DNA of 53,555 nucleotides from an uncultured bacterium (GTDB lineage: Bacteria; Verrucomicrobiota; Kiritimatiellia; RFP12; UBA1067), in NCBI GenBank assembly GCA_902779075.1, contig CACZAK010000016.1, positions 1 through 53,555 on the forward strand, read 5' to 3'. Below, piece by piece: positions 33,918-42,749 of this stretch (positions within the stretch are counted from its first letter, which is position 1; each line of letters starts with the position of its first letter). The position numbers were made by a program, and so were the translations under genes. The notes beneath the pieces were generated by a model. The model saw nothing but the letters and a program-made list of their open reading frames with translations. It did no database searches and was not told where the DNA came from.

Positions 33918-35630
33918 TCAGAAAAGCGCGAAAATGGCCAAGAGGATGCCGCAGAGGCCCTCGCCCGCGATGAGGCCGGCCGAGAGAAGCGTGACGGAAT
34001 CTTCGCCGGAAGCATTTCCGCCCCTGCGCCAATCAACAAACCAGCGCAGAAGGCCGCCGACGAACATGGTGACGCCCAACCCGACGGGCAGGTACATGCC
34101 GATGGCGACGGGCATCACCGGCACGCGGAAGATGGTCAAAACCACCGCGAAGACCGCGCCGCCCGCGATCAAACCCCAAGGCAGGCCGTCGCCCATGATG
34201 CCCTCCACGATCGACTTCATCATCATTGCCTGCGGAGCGGAAATGGCATCGCTCCCGAACCCCCAGGCGCGGTGCAGGAGAATGAGCACGCCGCCGATCG
34301 CGAGCGACGAGGCGATGACGCCTATGACCTCGCCGGTCTGCTGTTTCCAGGGCGTCGCGCCCAGGATGTTTCCCGTCTTGAGATCCTGCGCCGTATCCCC
34401 GGCGATGGCGGCCACGATGCACACCACGCTGCCAACCGCGATTGCGGCCACCATGCCCGCCGCGCCAGTGGTTCCCGTTTCCCGCAGCGCCAGCGTCGCC
34501 ACCACCAGCGTGGCGATCGTCATTCCCGAAATGGGGTTGTTCGAGCTGCCGACCAGCCCGACCATCCGCGCCGAGACGGTCGCGAAGAAAAAGCCGAAGA
34601 GCGCGATAAGCACCGCCCCCAGAAACGACACCGGTATGGCAGGCACGAGCCAGATGAAAAGCACCAAGAAAGCAACGCCGCCCACAACAAGCCGCATCGG
34701 CAGGTCGCGTCCGGGTTCCTCGGCGCCACTTTCGCCCCGTGCACTTCCCTTCACCGGCTTGAACGCCTGAATGAAAACCGGCAGCGAACGCACGAGCGAA
34801 ATGAAACCGCCCATCGCAATCGCCCCCACGCCCACATAGCGCACATAGTGCTTCCAGATATGTTGCGCGCTCTGCACGTCCCACGCAGAACCGGCTCCGG
34901 GAATTGCCACTGCAAGGATGGGCAGCAGCACGAGCCAGCCGAACAACGTGCCGCCGAAGAGCAGGGTCGACACCTTCGTGCCCACGATGTAGCCCACGCC
35001 GAGAAGCGCGGGCGAGACGTCGAACCCGAGTGCCCCGCGGATGCCATGCACCGGGAAGAGGAAGTTTTCCGGCATCCACTTGAGGCCGCCCGTCACCGTC
35101 TTGACCGCCGCACCCGCGCCCAGCCCCACGAACACGTTTCGCGCGTGCTTCGCGCCGGCCTCGCCGGCCTTCAGCACGTCGGCGCACGCCACGCCCTCCG
35201 GATAGGTCAGCGCCTTGTCCTCAACGATCAGCGGCCGTCTGAGCGGCACCATCAACAGCACGCCGAGCAACCCGCCCGCGAGGGCGATCAGCGTGACGGA
35301 CAGCATCTCCGGCGCGGAGAACTCCATCGGACGCTCCTCCGCCCAGAGATAGATGGCCGGCAAGGTGAAGATCGCCCCGGCCGCAAGCGACTCGCCGGCG
35401 CTGCCGATCGTCTGCACCATGTTGTTTTCAAGAATCGAATCACGCCGCAGTACGAAACGCAAGACGGCCATCGAAACCACGGCGGCGGGAACGGAGGCCG
35501 ACACCGTCAACCCCACACGAAGGCCCAAGTAAGCATTCGCCGCGCCGAATACGACGGCCAGTATCACGCCGAGGATCAACGCCGTCGGCGTAAGTTCCCG
35601 TTTTGCTTTCACTTCAGGATTCGTATGCAT
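33918..35630 (-). CDS. OPT-family oligopeptide transporter
   Basis: 570 residues with about 14 membrane helices. Family motifs: LGLRVGLTVSASVPAAVVSM near residue 36, NNMVQTIGSAGESLAAGAIF near 68, YPEGVACADVLKAGE near 142, SARMVGLVGSSNNPISGMTI near 355, GDTAQDLKTGNILGATPWKQ near 412. OPT proteins import small peptides or metal chelates by proton or sodium symport. It lies 25 bases upstream of the haem/FGE-like gene and 8 bases downstream of the thioesterase gene; all share a strand. Confidence 0.92.
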   Translation of the reverse strand: MHTNPEVKAKRELTPTALILGVILAVVFGAANAYLGLRVGLTVSASVPAAVVSMAVLRFVLRRDSILENNMVQTIGSAGESLAAGAIFTLPAIYLWAEERPMEFSAPEMLSVTLIALAGGLLGVLLMVPLRRPLIVEDKALTYPEGVACADVLKAGEAGAKHARNVFVGLGAGAAVKTVTGGLKWMPENFLFPVHGIRGALGFDVSPALLGVGYIVGTKVSTLLFGGTLFGWLVLLPILAVAIPGAGSAWDVQSAQHIWKHYVRYVGVGAIAMGGFISLVRSLPVFIQAFKPVKGSARGESGAEEPGRDLPMRLVVGGVAFLVLFIWLVPAIPVSFLGAVLIALFGFFFATVSARMVGLVGSSNNPISGMTIATLVVATLALRETGTTGAAGMVAAIAVGSVVCIVAAIAGDTAQDLKTGNILGATPWKQQTGEVIGVIASSLAIGGVLILLHRAWGFGSDAISAPQAMMMKSIVEGIMGDGLPWGLIAGGAVFAVVLTIFRVPVMPVAIGMYLPVGLGVTMFVGGLLRWFVDWRRGGNASGEDSVTLLSAGLIAGEGLCGILLAIFALF

Positions 35631-35638
35631 ATCCTCAC

Positions 35639-36046
35639 CTACTGCTGTTCGGGCTCATCAAGGATCGCAATGAACTTCTCGGGCGGGGGAATGGGACGGA
35701 AGGTGGTGGTGGAGACGAAGCAGTGGCGCGTGAAGCCGTCCACGAGCAGCTCGCCGTTCACGCGCACCTCACAGGCGATCTCGAGGCGCACGCCCTTGTG
35801 CGCGCGACACCAGGCCGTGACCTCCAGCAAGTCGTCGTAGCGGGCGGGGCGGTGGTAGTTGACCTCCGCATGCACGACGGGCAGCATCCACCCTTCCGCC
35901 TCGCACTGTTTGTAGGTGTAGCCGCAGGCGCGCATCAATTCGTTGCGCGCGCGCTCGAAGATGGTGAGGTAGTTGCCGTAGTAGACAACGCCCATCTGGT
36001 CGGTGTCCGCATACGGCACGCGGTACTGCAAAGTCGTTTTACGCAT
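35639..36046 (-). CDS. YbgC/4HBT-family acyl-CoA thioesterase
   Basis: 135 residues, hot-dog fold. RVPYADTDQMGVVYYGNYL (residues 9-27) carries the catalytic Asp of the 4-hydroxybenzoyl-CoA thioesterase class; VNYHRPARYDDLLEVTAW and LVDGFTRHCFVS follow. It hydrolyses acyl-CoA thioesters; in many bacteria the homologue sits with tol-pal, but not here. The start at 36046 is only 9 bases from a strong -10 box, so the message is nearly leaderless. First gene of the 36.0-28.4 kb co-directional set. Confidence 0.88.
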   Translation of the reverse strand: MRKTTLQYRVPYADTDQMGVVYYGNYLTIFERARNELMRACGYTYKQCEAEGWMLPVVHAEVNYHRPARYDDLLEVTAWCRAHKGVRLEIACEVRVNGELLVDGFTRHCFVSTTTFRPIPPPEKFIAILDEPEQQ

Positions 36047-36055
36047 GGCACGTAT

Positions 36056-36064
36056 AGTATACCA
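36056..36064 (-). promoter_or_regulatory. extended -10 promoter, near-leaderless, before the thioesterase gene
   Basis: Minus strand TGG-TATACT (36056-36064); no convincing -35 box. Nine bases separate the -10 hexamer from the ATG at 36046. A similar segment (TGGTAAACTATACG) precedes tRNA-Leu near 41210. Confidence 0.5.
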
Positions 36065-36108
36065 TAAATTTGCCGTCCGTTGCGCTTGCCGTAGTCTAAG
36101 GACGACCG

Positions 36109-36136
36109 CGTTTCTAGGGATACGCTTCTAGGGATA
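36109..36136. repeat. 14-bp tandem duplication
   Basis: CGTTTCTAGGGATA followed directly by CGCTTCTAGGGATA (one mismatch), in the 105-base gap between the serine hydrolase and thioesterase genes. Confidence 0.7.
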
Positions 36137-36151
36137 TATGGCAAGGCCATC

Positions 36152-37255
36152 CTAGCGAGTTGCAGATACGACCTTGGCGGAAAGCGCAGTCTTCTTCATC
36201 CAGTCATCGCGGAACGACTTTGCAACCTTGCTCGAACCCTGCACGTTCACCATGTAGAGACGGGCCTTGCGCGTCTTGACGTTGGCCTCTGCCCATGTAC
36301 CGCCGGCGCCGCCATGGGAGAGTGAACCCTTTCCGTCCACCTTCATGCCGAAGCTGTAGCCAACCTTCACGCACTTAGGCGTCTGTTTGGACGTCCACTT
36401 CTCCATGAGCGGAGCGGAGATCAGCCTGCGGCCGTCGGACATCAGCCCCCCGCGCGCGATCATCTGGAAGAACTTGATCATGTCCCGCGGCGTTGAGAGG
36501 AGTCCGCCGCCGGCCTCGGGATGGACACCCACTTCCATGTACGGCGGCGCGAGTTTGCCGCGCACGATCTTTGTGGGCATAGGTGGCTTCTTATCCGACA
36601 ACTTGTAGAATGCGGCACGGCGCGCATTCTGCGAGGCGTTGGGGATGAACGTGGAGTCGGTCATGCCCAACGGTTTGAAGATGCGTTCGGCCATCTCGAC
36701 CTCGAAGGGACGTCCCGTGACCTTCTCCACGATGGCTGCGGCCACGTCGATATCCCAGTTACTGTAGAGATATTTCGTGTCCGGCTCGAACTTCAGCGGT
36801 TCCACATGCACATGTTCCGCAAGCGCCTCCATGCCGGGGCGCGCAATGGCCTTCTTGGGGAATACGTCGAGTCCGGAGGTGTGGCAGAGAAGCATGCGAA
36901 GCGTGGGCCGGTTCTTGACGGGAAGTTTCTTCCATGAGGGGAAGTACTTCTCCACAGGGTCGTCGAGGGACAGTTTCCCCTCCGAGACAAGGTTCAACAC
37001 CAGCGCGGCCAGCACGCCTTTCGTGTTCGATGCCATCCAGAACACGGTGTCCGGCTCCATCCGCCTCCCCGGCGCAGCTTCGCCCACGCAGTCGAAATGC
37101 GGCGCACCGTCCGCATCAGCCGTCACCAGTACCGCACCAGGGAATCCCTCGGGTGCGGCACGGTAGGTCACGATGGAATCCTCGGCAAAAGCCGCAAAGC
37201 AGGCCACGGCAACCGCAGCCGACAACATCGCCTGCATAAAACTTTTTATCGTCAT
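36152..37255 (-). CDS. secreted serine hydrolase (class C beta-lactamase fold)
   Basis: 367 residues. Signal peptide ([16 protein letters not shown]). The SxxK motif is in [16 protein letters not shown] near residue 73, a YxN motif in [17 protein letters not shown] near 161, and an HGG-type third motif in [12 protein letters not shown] near 310. These give the penicillin-binding-protein/beta-lactamase class C fold; most such proteins are esterases or D-aminopeptidases rather than drug-resistance enzymes. Its start overlaps the queF stop (ATGA), so the two are coupled although functionally unrelated. Substrate unknown. Confidence 0.85.
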   Translation of the reverse strand: MTIKSFMQAMLSAAVAVACFAAFAEDSIVTYRAAPEGFPGAVLVTADADGAPHFDCVGEAAPGRRMEPDTVFWMASNTKGVLAALVLNLVSEGKLSLDDPVEKYFPSWKKLPVKNRPTLRMLLCHTSGLDVFPKKAIARPGMEALAEHVHVEPLKFEPDTKYLYSNWDIDVAAAIVEKVTGRPFEVEMAERIFKPLGMTDSTFIPNASQNARRAAFYKLSDKKPPMPTKIVRGKLAPPYMEVGVHPEAGGGLLSTPRDMIKFFQMIARGGLMSDGRRLISAPLMEKWTSKQTPKCVKVGYSFGMKVDGKGSLSHGGAGGTWAEANVKTRKARLYMVNVQGSSKVAKSFRDDWMKKTALSAKVVSATR

Positions 37256-37716
37256 GGACGCACCCCCTGCCAGGTCTCGAAGCGGCGGCGGGCGAGCGAG
37301 CGGTACGCCGCACCTGCGCCGCCGTTCACGAACGGGTCGATCGTGATGCCGCCGCGCGCTGCGAATTTGCCGTACACCTCAAGGTATTTCGGATGCAGAA
37401 GTTTCCAGATGTCATCGTATACCACGTTCACCACGTCCTCATGGAAGTCCCCGTGGTTGCGGAAACCGAAGAGGTACAGCTTGAGCGACTTCGACTCTAC
37501 GAGCTTCTTCGCGGGGATATAGCGGATGGTGAGCGTCGCGAAGTCGGGCTGGCCCGTCTTAGGACATAGCGTCGTGAACTCCGGGCAAGTGAACGTCACC
37601 CAGTAGTCGCGCTCAGGATGCTGGTTTGAAAATGCGTCCAGCACCGATGGATCGTAGTCCCCAACCGCCTGCACGCTCCGTCCGAGCGCTTTGAGTTTCT
37701 CAAGGTCTTTACGCAT
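37252..37716 (-). CDS. queF: NADPH-dependent preQ0 reductase QueF
   Basis: 154 residues, short (Bacillus-type) Que[20 protein letters not shown] (residues 42-60) contains the nucleophilic Cys51, which forms the thioimide with 7-cyano-7-deazaguanine, and Asp58. [20 protein letters not shown] follows near 73 with the Glu and His of the substrate site. It reduces preQ0 to preQ1 for queuosine in tRNA. No preQ1 riboswitch was recognised upstream. Other que genes are not in the window. Confidence 0.95.
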   Translation of the reverse strand: MRKDLEKLKALGRSVQAVGDYDPSVLDAFSNQHPERDYWVTFTCPEFTTLCPKTGQPDFATLTIRYIPAKKLVESKSLKLYLFGFRNHGDFHEDVVNVVYDDIWKLLHPKYLEVYGKFAARGGITIDPFVNGGAGAAYRSLARRRFETWQGVRP

Positions 37717-37740
37717 GGTTTTGATTCCTTATTTCTTGCT

Positions 37741-40236
37741 TCAGCGGGATTTTACGGGCGCGGCGGGTCGATAGAACATCACTATGGCCTGCGTAGTCCG
37801 GTGTAGGACGTCTTCGAGCTTCATTTCGCCGCTATGACGCGTGCCACGGTCCCTTCCGCCTGGGAACACGACGTGGAACGACAGTGGATCGCCGCCGAGC
37901 CCGTCGATGATCGCGATGTCGAGCGGCCAGCGTTCGGAGATGTCGTCCTTCATCGTCTTGTTCTCGCGCACAACGAGAACGGGTTGGGACATGAAAATCC
38001 AGCGGCGGATTTCCGGGGCGAGCTTGTTGATGTCCTCTGCATCGCTGCAAGGGAAGAACGTCATCTCCGGCGACTTTATCCCGAGCGCGGCCGAGCACTT
38101 CTTCACCCATGGCGACAACTCGCCGAATTTGTCTTGCTTGCCGGAAGTCGTCCGCCGGGGGCTCGTTCTCTTCTTCTTGCCCTTCCCCTTGCCATTGTCC
38201 TCATCCTCCATGATGAAGTCGCTCTGCGTCAACCCCGCATCGGCAACGACGCGCCTCACGGCCCGGTACAGTTTTTCCGTCTCGGCCATGCGGAACTTCG
38301 GACGCGATTCGGTCGGATGGGAGTGGACGAGCGTCAGGTCCAATGCGTCTCCACCCCGTGAGCCATACTTTAGGGCAGGTCCTGGCATGACGCGGTAGTA
38401 GTTGGCAAGGGCCATGAACGCGAAGACCGGGTTTGCCGAGTTGATGATGTTGTCGCCGTGCGTGCCGAAGTACCACTTCTGGTAGTACCAATTCGAGAGC
38501 AGATGGTCCGACGGGCCAAACAGCGTTGAGGTGAACGGGAGGCCGGAATCTTCCTTGGGCAGAGTGATTCCCTTTTGGTTGCGACTGTAGCGTATGCCAT
38601 TCGCGTTGCGCGCATAGCCGCGAACATAGTACAGGATGCCAGGCTTGAGGTCGAGAATGCGCGCATCGTACCGGTCGCGGTGGTGGAGCGGGAATAGCTG
38701 CCCCGTCTTCTCCGTGGGATCCTTCTTCAATCCGTAGCATATCCCGTATTCAGTCATAAGCGGCTCGCCGCGATAGCGCACGTTCAGCCTGGCCCGGAAA
38801 GACGTGGGAAACCAGTCGCAGAGTTCAATCAGTTCCGTCTGTGGCAGAAGCGAGAAGTCGAGTTCGGCGCGCGTCAGCTTGACGGGCGGCAAGTCGAGCT
38901 TGAACGTGCATGTGCCGGCGGCGGAATCGGTGCGCACGTTGGATATGGCAATTCCGGCGGGCAGGAGATTGGGCAGGATTGCCGCAGGGTCGCTCTTGGC
39001 GTCGAACGTGTCGCCCGGACGCATGAAGTACGCGCTGCCGTCCACTCCCTTGTGGTCGCGATCGCCCGTGCGGTACGTGTAGCAGAGGTCGGGCGGACCC
39101 ATCATCGGGGAGGACATGGTGACGTTGATCGCATGTATGAGAAGTCCCTCCGCAGAGGGATTGCCCACGAGTTCGCTGTCGTTGTGGCAGTATTCGATGC
39201 AGAACACGTAGTTGGGATGTGAAGACGGCACGAGCAGACCCAGCGGCGGCAGGCCATCGTTGTCCTTGAACGGGAACTTCGCCGAACGCGGCGCAAGCGT
39301 GTATTCGCCTGGAGCTGTGATCTTCGGGTATGCGGCGGCTGGCACGTATGCGTTGTAGATGTAGCGGCAGTAGGCAGGCCCGGTGGGACCGTAGGACCAT
39401 GGAAGACACGGCGTTCCCCCTACCCCGTCATGCTCCTCCGACGCATGATAGAAGTCCGGCGCGCCGAGAAGATGTCCGATTTCATGCACAAGTGCGCCGC
39501 CAGGATACATGACCTGTGGAATGGAATTGGGCCACAGCGGATCACGCCACGGGACTTTCGGCTTGTATTTCCTCAACTTGTCCTCAGCGCCTTCGGCAAG
39601 GTGCTCAGGCGACGGTTTAGGCGGATAAAATGGGCGCACCACCTTCTCCAGCACCTCGGGATCTCTGTTCAAGCTGTTGCAGTACACGTAGCACGTGAAG
39701 TCGCCCTTTTTCTTCAAGCCGCCCTTGGACTGGGCATAGCGCAGTGCGTCCTCGCGGAGCTTCGCTGCGCGGCCATAGCCATCCCCCTTGAAGCCGATGA
39801 GGTTCTTGAAGGTATCGTGTCGACAATAATAACCGTAAGGATGCGGCGCCATGTAAACTGCGGGGTACGCCGCGAGGACAGGCCATGTAATGCCCTGCGA
39901 GTATTCTTTGTAATAGTCGGCGATCGTGTGCGAGCCCTTGTACGACGTAAGGGCCGCGCAGACCTTCTCCGCAGACTCTGGCGCATGGCAGTCGGGGAAG
40001 GTAATGACCACCAGGTCTACCTGGAACTCGCCTCTCTTGACAGGCGTCGTGCGCACTGGCGAAAATTCCTTCGCGCTCGTACGTCGGATCGACGGCAGGC
40101 CTCGTTCATGCGGAGCAACATGCGAATGCTCCGTCTCCTTCGCGCCTCTCGACGCCCTTTTGGCGGGAACGGCATAGAGGTGTGCGGAAGCGAGAAGCGC
40201 AGCAACGCCGAAAATGGACAATATGCGGGAATTCAT
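37741..40236 (-). CDS. secreted M6-like metalloprotease
   Basis: 831 residues. Signal peptide (ILSIFGVAALLASAHLYA). Domain with VDLVVITFPDCHAPES near 72 and HTIADYYKEYSQGITWPVL near 103, typical of the InhA/M6 group, and the zinc motif GALVHEIGHLLGAPDFYHAS near residue 250 (HExxHxxGxxD with the third ligand Asp). A fibronectin-III-like segment (LKPGILYYVRGYARNANGI) lies near 535. The last 250 residues are unassigned and contain a Lys/Arg-rich spacer near 685-700 (KGKGKKKRTSP). It probably degrades extracellular proteins. Strong TTGACA-18-TATACT promoter only 8 bases from the ATG. Confidence 0.82.
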   Translation of the reverse strand: MNSRILSIFGVAALLASAHLYAVPAKRASRGAKETEHSHVAPHERGLPSIRRTSAKEFSPVRTTPVKRGEFQVDLVVITFPDCHAPESAEKVCAALTSYKGSHTIADYYKEYSQGITWPVLAAYPAVYMAPHPYGYYCRHDTFKNLIGFKGDGYGRAAKLREDALRYAQSKGGLKKKGDFTCYVYCNSLNRDPEVLEKVVRPFYPPKPSPEHLAEGAEDKLRKYKPKVPWRDPLWPNSIPQVMYPGGALVHEIGHLLGAPDFYHASEEHDGVGGTPCLPWSYGPTGPAYCRYIYNAYVPAAAYPKITAPGEYTLAPRSAKFPFKDNDGLPPLGLLVPSSHPNYVFCIEYCHNDSELVGNPSAEGLLIHAINVTMSSPMMGPPDLCYTYRTGDRDHKGVDGSAYFMRPGDTFDAKSDPAAILPNLLPAGIAISNVRTDSAAGTCTFKLDLPPVKLTRAELDFSLLPQTELIELCDWFPTSFRARLNVRYRGEPLMTEYGICYGLKKDPTEKTGQLFPLHHRDRYDARILDLKPGILYYVRGYARNANGIRYSRNQKGITLPKEDSGLPFTSTLFGPSDHLLSNWYYQKWYFGTHGDNIINSANPVFAFMALANYYRVMPGPALKYGSRGGDALDLTLVHSHPTESRPKFRMAETEKLYRAVRRVVADAGLTQSDFIMEDEDNGKGKGKKKRTSPRRTTSGKQDKFGELSPWVKKCSAALGIKSPEMTFFPCSDAEDINKLAPEIRRWIFMSQPVLVVRENKTMKDDISERWPLDIAIIDGLGGDPLSFHVVFPGGRDRGTRHSGEMKLEDVLHRTTQAIVMFYRPAAPVKSR

Positions 40237-40244
40237 GGTTGAAC

Positions 40245-40274
40245 AGTATATCGGAGTGCGCTCGCCCTTGTCAA
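40245..40274 (-). promoter_or_regulatory. strong promoter of the M6 protease gene, near-leaderless
   Basis: Minus strand consensus TTGACA (40269-40274), 18 bases, TATACT (40245-40250). The -10 box is 8 bases from the ATG at 40236, so the transcript would begin at or within a few bases of the start codon. Confidence 0.7.
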
Positions 40275-40275
40275 G

Positions 40276-41103
40276 TCACAGACCGAGGATACGTTCGGCG
40301 TTCTTGTGGAAAATCGCCTCGTAGTCGGCGGCGGGACGATGCGCCTTGACCCATTCCACAAGACGCCGCTGACGGTTCCACGGATAGTCGGTGCCAAAGA
40401 GGACGCGCTCAGTCGGCCATGTCTCCATGATGCGGATGGGCTCCGGGGCATCCTGCAGCATCTCCAGGCACGCCGTGTCGATTAGGCAGCCAGACTCCAG
40501 CAGCATGTCCGTCGCGCCCGCTAGACTGCCAAGGTGTCCGCCCAGGTGCGCGGCCACGAAAAGCGGACCCAGCCCCGGTACGGAAGATAGCAGCGCCGCG
40601 ATCTCCGCAGGCCCGCAGCTCATCGGTTCGTCCGGGAATCCATGGTCGAAGCCGCAGTGTACGATGACGACAAGCCCCAGGTCGCGCACGGCGGCGAAGA
40701 ACGGAAAGACAGAAGGATCGCCGAGCCGGAACCCCTGGTAGTATGGATGCAGCTTGATGCCGGGAATGCCCGCGTCTGCAATCGCCTTCAGTTTGAGCTT
40801 GAATTCCGGATCGGCTGGATGGACGGACGCAAGCGGGATGATGACGCGGGCGGCCTCTTCGCCCAGCGCGCCGTAGCGGATATCGAGCGCGGTGCGCAGG
40901 ATAACGTCCGCCTGAGACGGCTTCGTGGCGATGGGACACATCACGCATCGGTCGATACCGTCCGTCCTCGCGGCAGCAAGCTGGCACGCGAGCGTGCCGT
41001 CGCCAAACGGAACGAATTCATGCCTGAGGTTCTCCACCATGGACGCAATTGCGCGCGGCGCAAGGGCATCCGGGAAGTTATGCGTGTGAAAATCGATAAT
41101 CAT
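40276..41103 (-). CDS. amidohydrolase_2-family metal-dependent hydrolase
   Basis: 275 residues. MIIDFHTHNFPDALAP at the N-terminus (HxH metal motif), GIPGIKLHPYYQGFRLGDPS near residue 117, LVVIVHCGFDHGFPDE near 146, AHLGGHLGS near 183 and a final VLFGTDYPWNRQRRLVEW near 231 (metal Asp). This is the TIM-barrel fold of the PF04909 group (decarboxylases, lactonases, amidases); substrate unknown. Start at 41103 chosen because upstream frame would run into tRNA-Leu. Confidence 0.85.
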   Translation of the reverse strand: MIIDFHTHNFPDALAPRAIASMVENLRHEFVPFGDGTLACQLAAARTDGIDRCVMCPIATKPSQADVILRTALDIRYGALGEEAARVIIPLASVHPADPEFKLKLKAIADAGIPGIKLHPYYQGFRLGDPSVFPFFAAVRDLGLVVIVHCGFDHGFPDEPMSCGPAEIAALLSSVPGLGPLFVAAHLGGHLGSLAGATDMLLESGCLIDTACLEMLQDAPEPIRIMETWPTERVLFGTDYPWNRQRRLVEWVKAHRPAADYEAIFHKNAERILGL

Positions 41104-41109
41104 ATTTAC

Positions 41110-41197
41110 TGGTGCCGGAGGCGGGACTCGAACCCGCACGCCAAAGACTTGGCAAGGGATTTTAAGTCCCTGGTGTCTGCCATTCCACCACTCCGGC
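41110..41197 (-). tRNA. tRNA-Leu (TAA anticodon)
   Basis: 88 bases with encoded CCA. Acceptor GCCGGAG/CTCCGGC, anticodon stem AGGGA/TCCCT with loop CTTAAAA (anticodon TAA), a long variable arm (TGCCAAGTCTTTGGCG, type II tRNA), and T arm GCGGGTTCGAGTCCCGC. An extended -10 (TGGTAAACT) lies about 10 bases upstream. The accessory island starts on its 5' side. Confidence 0.97.
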
Positions 41198-41223
41198 TGT
41201 GTGCGTATAGTTTACCACAAATT

Positions 41224-41364
41224 TAGACGGAGTAGAAGCCTCCACCACGAACGGCCGCGCTTGTCGGGGTGGCGGGCGTCTCGCCCGCAACTAGGGCAAC
41301 GGGCGTCCCGCCCGTTGCGGTGGGGCGAGCCGCCCCCCTACGGCCCCCCACCACCTTAAAGAAC
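41224..41364. repeat. cluster of GC-rich palindromes (mosaic REP-like repeat)
   Basis: The gap between tRNA-Leu and the AbiE-like gene contains the short repeat shared with the window start (41229-41248), then perfect hairpins GCGGGCG-TCT-CGCCCGC (41272-41288) and GCAACGGGCG-TCC-CGCCCGTTGC (41296-41318), then GGTGGGGCGAGCCGCC. The stems differ in sequence but share a 3-base loop and TAGGG/CGG flanks with hairpins at 42.7, 46.0, 51.6, 52.1 and 53.3 kb. Confidence 0.8.
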
Positions 41365-42072
41365 CTAAAAGCCCCCTTGCACTCCTCCGTCGCCGCCCGC
41401 CAGTCGCTGAAAAGCCGACATGATTGCGCGGAAACGTTCCTCGGGAGCGTTCTCCGTCTGGACGAATCCCAGAACGGCATCCTCGAGATCTACATTCTTG
41501 ACGTATCTGGAAAACTTCGTCCTGATTCCATTGCAGACAACGGCTTCCGAAATGATCTCCTCGACAAGTCCCGTCCGCCCATTGAAAAGGCAGATCACAT
41601 CTTCAAAATCCGTACTGGCGATGAAATCCCCGTTCCCCCTGTCCTCAAACGCCTCGAGTTTCAATGCCACAAAGAACGGTGACGTGACCACCTTGACCAC
41701 ATGGCCTTCTATGTCCACCGTCTGTGCGGCGTGAAGCGCCTGTTCAAACCATTCTGACTTCCAGCCAAGGACCTCCTCGCGCACCGGCAGTACGTCCACC
41801 TTGACACCATCCGCGATCCAACGGCAGATCGGCGCATCTTCGCTTGTATCATGCTTAAAGCCGAGTGCTTCAAGTTCCCTCTCCTCCCTATGGAACTCGC
41901 TTCTCGTTCGAACCCCCATGACCACGTCAACATCCTTCGTGACGCGAATCGCATCGACCGTCGGATCGTTGACGAGAAGCGACAACACCGAACCGCCAAG
42001 GAAGGCGAAGTCAAACGAAGTGCCCGTCAGTTTCTCGTTCAATGCAATGATTGAAGCCGTGATTTCGTTCAT
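41365..42072 (-). CDS. AbiEii-like nucleotidyltransferase (toxin-type)
   Basis: 235 residues. Nucleotidyltransferase core: FDFAFLGGSVLSLLV (residues 20-34, GGS motif) and VTKDVDVVM near 44 with the paired catalytic Asp, then DGVKVDVLPVREE near 88 with the third acidic position. It resembles AbiEii-type DNA-polymerase-beta-like enzymes, toxins in abortive-infection and toxin-antitoxin pairs. It overlaps the upstream winged-helix gene by 4 bases in the antitoxin-toxin order of AbiEi/AbiEii. The C-terminus ends in Gly-rich GGDGGVQGGF at the repeat cluster. A housekeeping nucleotidyltransferase role is less likely given the context. Confidence 0.72.
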   Translation of the reverse strand: MNEITASIIALNEKLTGTSFDFAFLGGSVLSLLVNDPTVDAIRVTKDVDVVMGVRTRSEFHREERELEALGFKHDTSEDAPICRWIADGVKVDVLPVREEVLGWKSEWFEQALHAAQTVDIEGHVVKVVTSPFFVALKLEAFEDRGNGDFIASTDFEDVICLFNGRTGLVEEIISEAVVCNGIRTKFSRYVKNVDLEDAVLGFVQTENAPEERFRAIMSAFQRLAGGDGGVQGGF

Positions 42073-42569
42073 GGGATCATCTCCGCGATTTTCGCTTCTG
42101 CAAACCTACGCTCGCGCAGCCTTCCCCCGCGAAGCATGTCGATGACGGCGAGGCGATCATAGAGTTCCCTGTCCTTCGCGGCCGCATGTGGCGCAGTGGC
42201 ATACAAAGGCTCAAAAGCCTGTCCGTAAATTTGCCCAGATTGCGAACGCCAGACCGGACACGTCCCGGCAACGGCAAACGCGCCATCTGCCACTGGCGCC
42301 GCATACGACGTCGGGATTCCTTTTGCCATGACGCCTGTCGACCGAAACGGAAAGGCATATCGAATTCCATGAATGAGGAATTCGAGCACGTTGCGTCTCC
42401 GCACACGCCGATCCAGTCCAAGCAAGGAGGCGTCCTGCAGACGTTTTACCGCAGCATGGGCTTCCGAGGCGCTCAAGAAGGTACGCGCACCCAATTGGGC
42501 ATACGATTCACCTTGCTGCCGCCCATCCATGATTGCAGCCAACACGACTATATCCTGACCTTTAAGCAC
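42069..42569 (-). CDS. AbiEi-like winged-helix regulator/antitoxin
   Basis: 166 residues from a GTG start at 42569. The N-terminal winged-helix-like part (LKGQDIVVLAAIMDG, then LSASEAHAAVKRLQDASLL) fits a DNA-binding antitoxin; the rest (RRNVLEFLIHGIRYAFPF, FEPLYATAPHAAAKD) is conserved-looking but unassigned. GTG is preferred over the ATG at 42611 because GAGAGG lies 5 bases before it and because a promoter at 42602-42630 would start transcription near 42595, after that ATG. A perfect palindrome sits between promoter and start, suggesting autorepression as known for AbiEi. Confidence 0.68.
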   Translation of the reverse strand: MLKGQDIVVLAAIMDGRQQGESYAQLGARTFLSASEAHAAVKRLQDASLLGLDRRVRRRNVLEFLIHGIRYAFPFRSTGVMAKGIPTSYAAPVADGAFAVAGTCPVWRSQSGQIYGQAFEPLYATAPHAAAKDRELYDRLAVIDMLRGGRLRERRFAEAKIAEMIP

Positions 42570-42585
42570 TTCAGCCTCTCTTTCA

Positions 42586-42600
42586 TTCGCGATTCGCGAA
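42586..42600 (-). promoter_or_regulatory. candidate operator of the AbiE-like pair
   Basis: Perfect inverted repeat TTCGCGA-T-TCGCGAA overlapping the predicted transcription start, just after the -10 box. The position is right for repression by the antitoxin encoded downstream. Confidence 0.6.
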
Positions 42601-42601
42601 T

Positions 42602-42630
42602 AGAGTATCACATCTTTTGACGAGAGTCAA
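42602..42630 (-). promoter_or_regulatory. promoter of the AbiE-like pair
   Basis: Minus strand TTGACT (42625-42630), 17 bases, TACTCT (42602-42607). The palindrome at 42586-42600 follows directly. Confidence 0.65.
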
Positions 42631-42749
42631 GCCTAGACAGCGATGACTTTACCTCTATCGCTATCTCCATTTGGCGATCTTACCCTTATTAGGACATACG
42701 ACAAAAGACAGAAGACAAACGATGTTTCACGGACCGCGCTTGTCACGGC

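Noticed and set aside
41110..41364. tRNA-Leu as an attachment site for the defence island
   Set aside because: The island lies on the 5' side of the tRNA. No duplicated tRNA 3' end and no integrase were seen.
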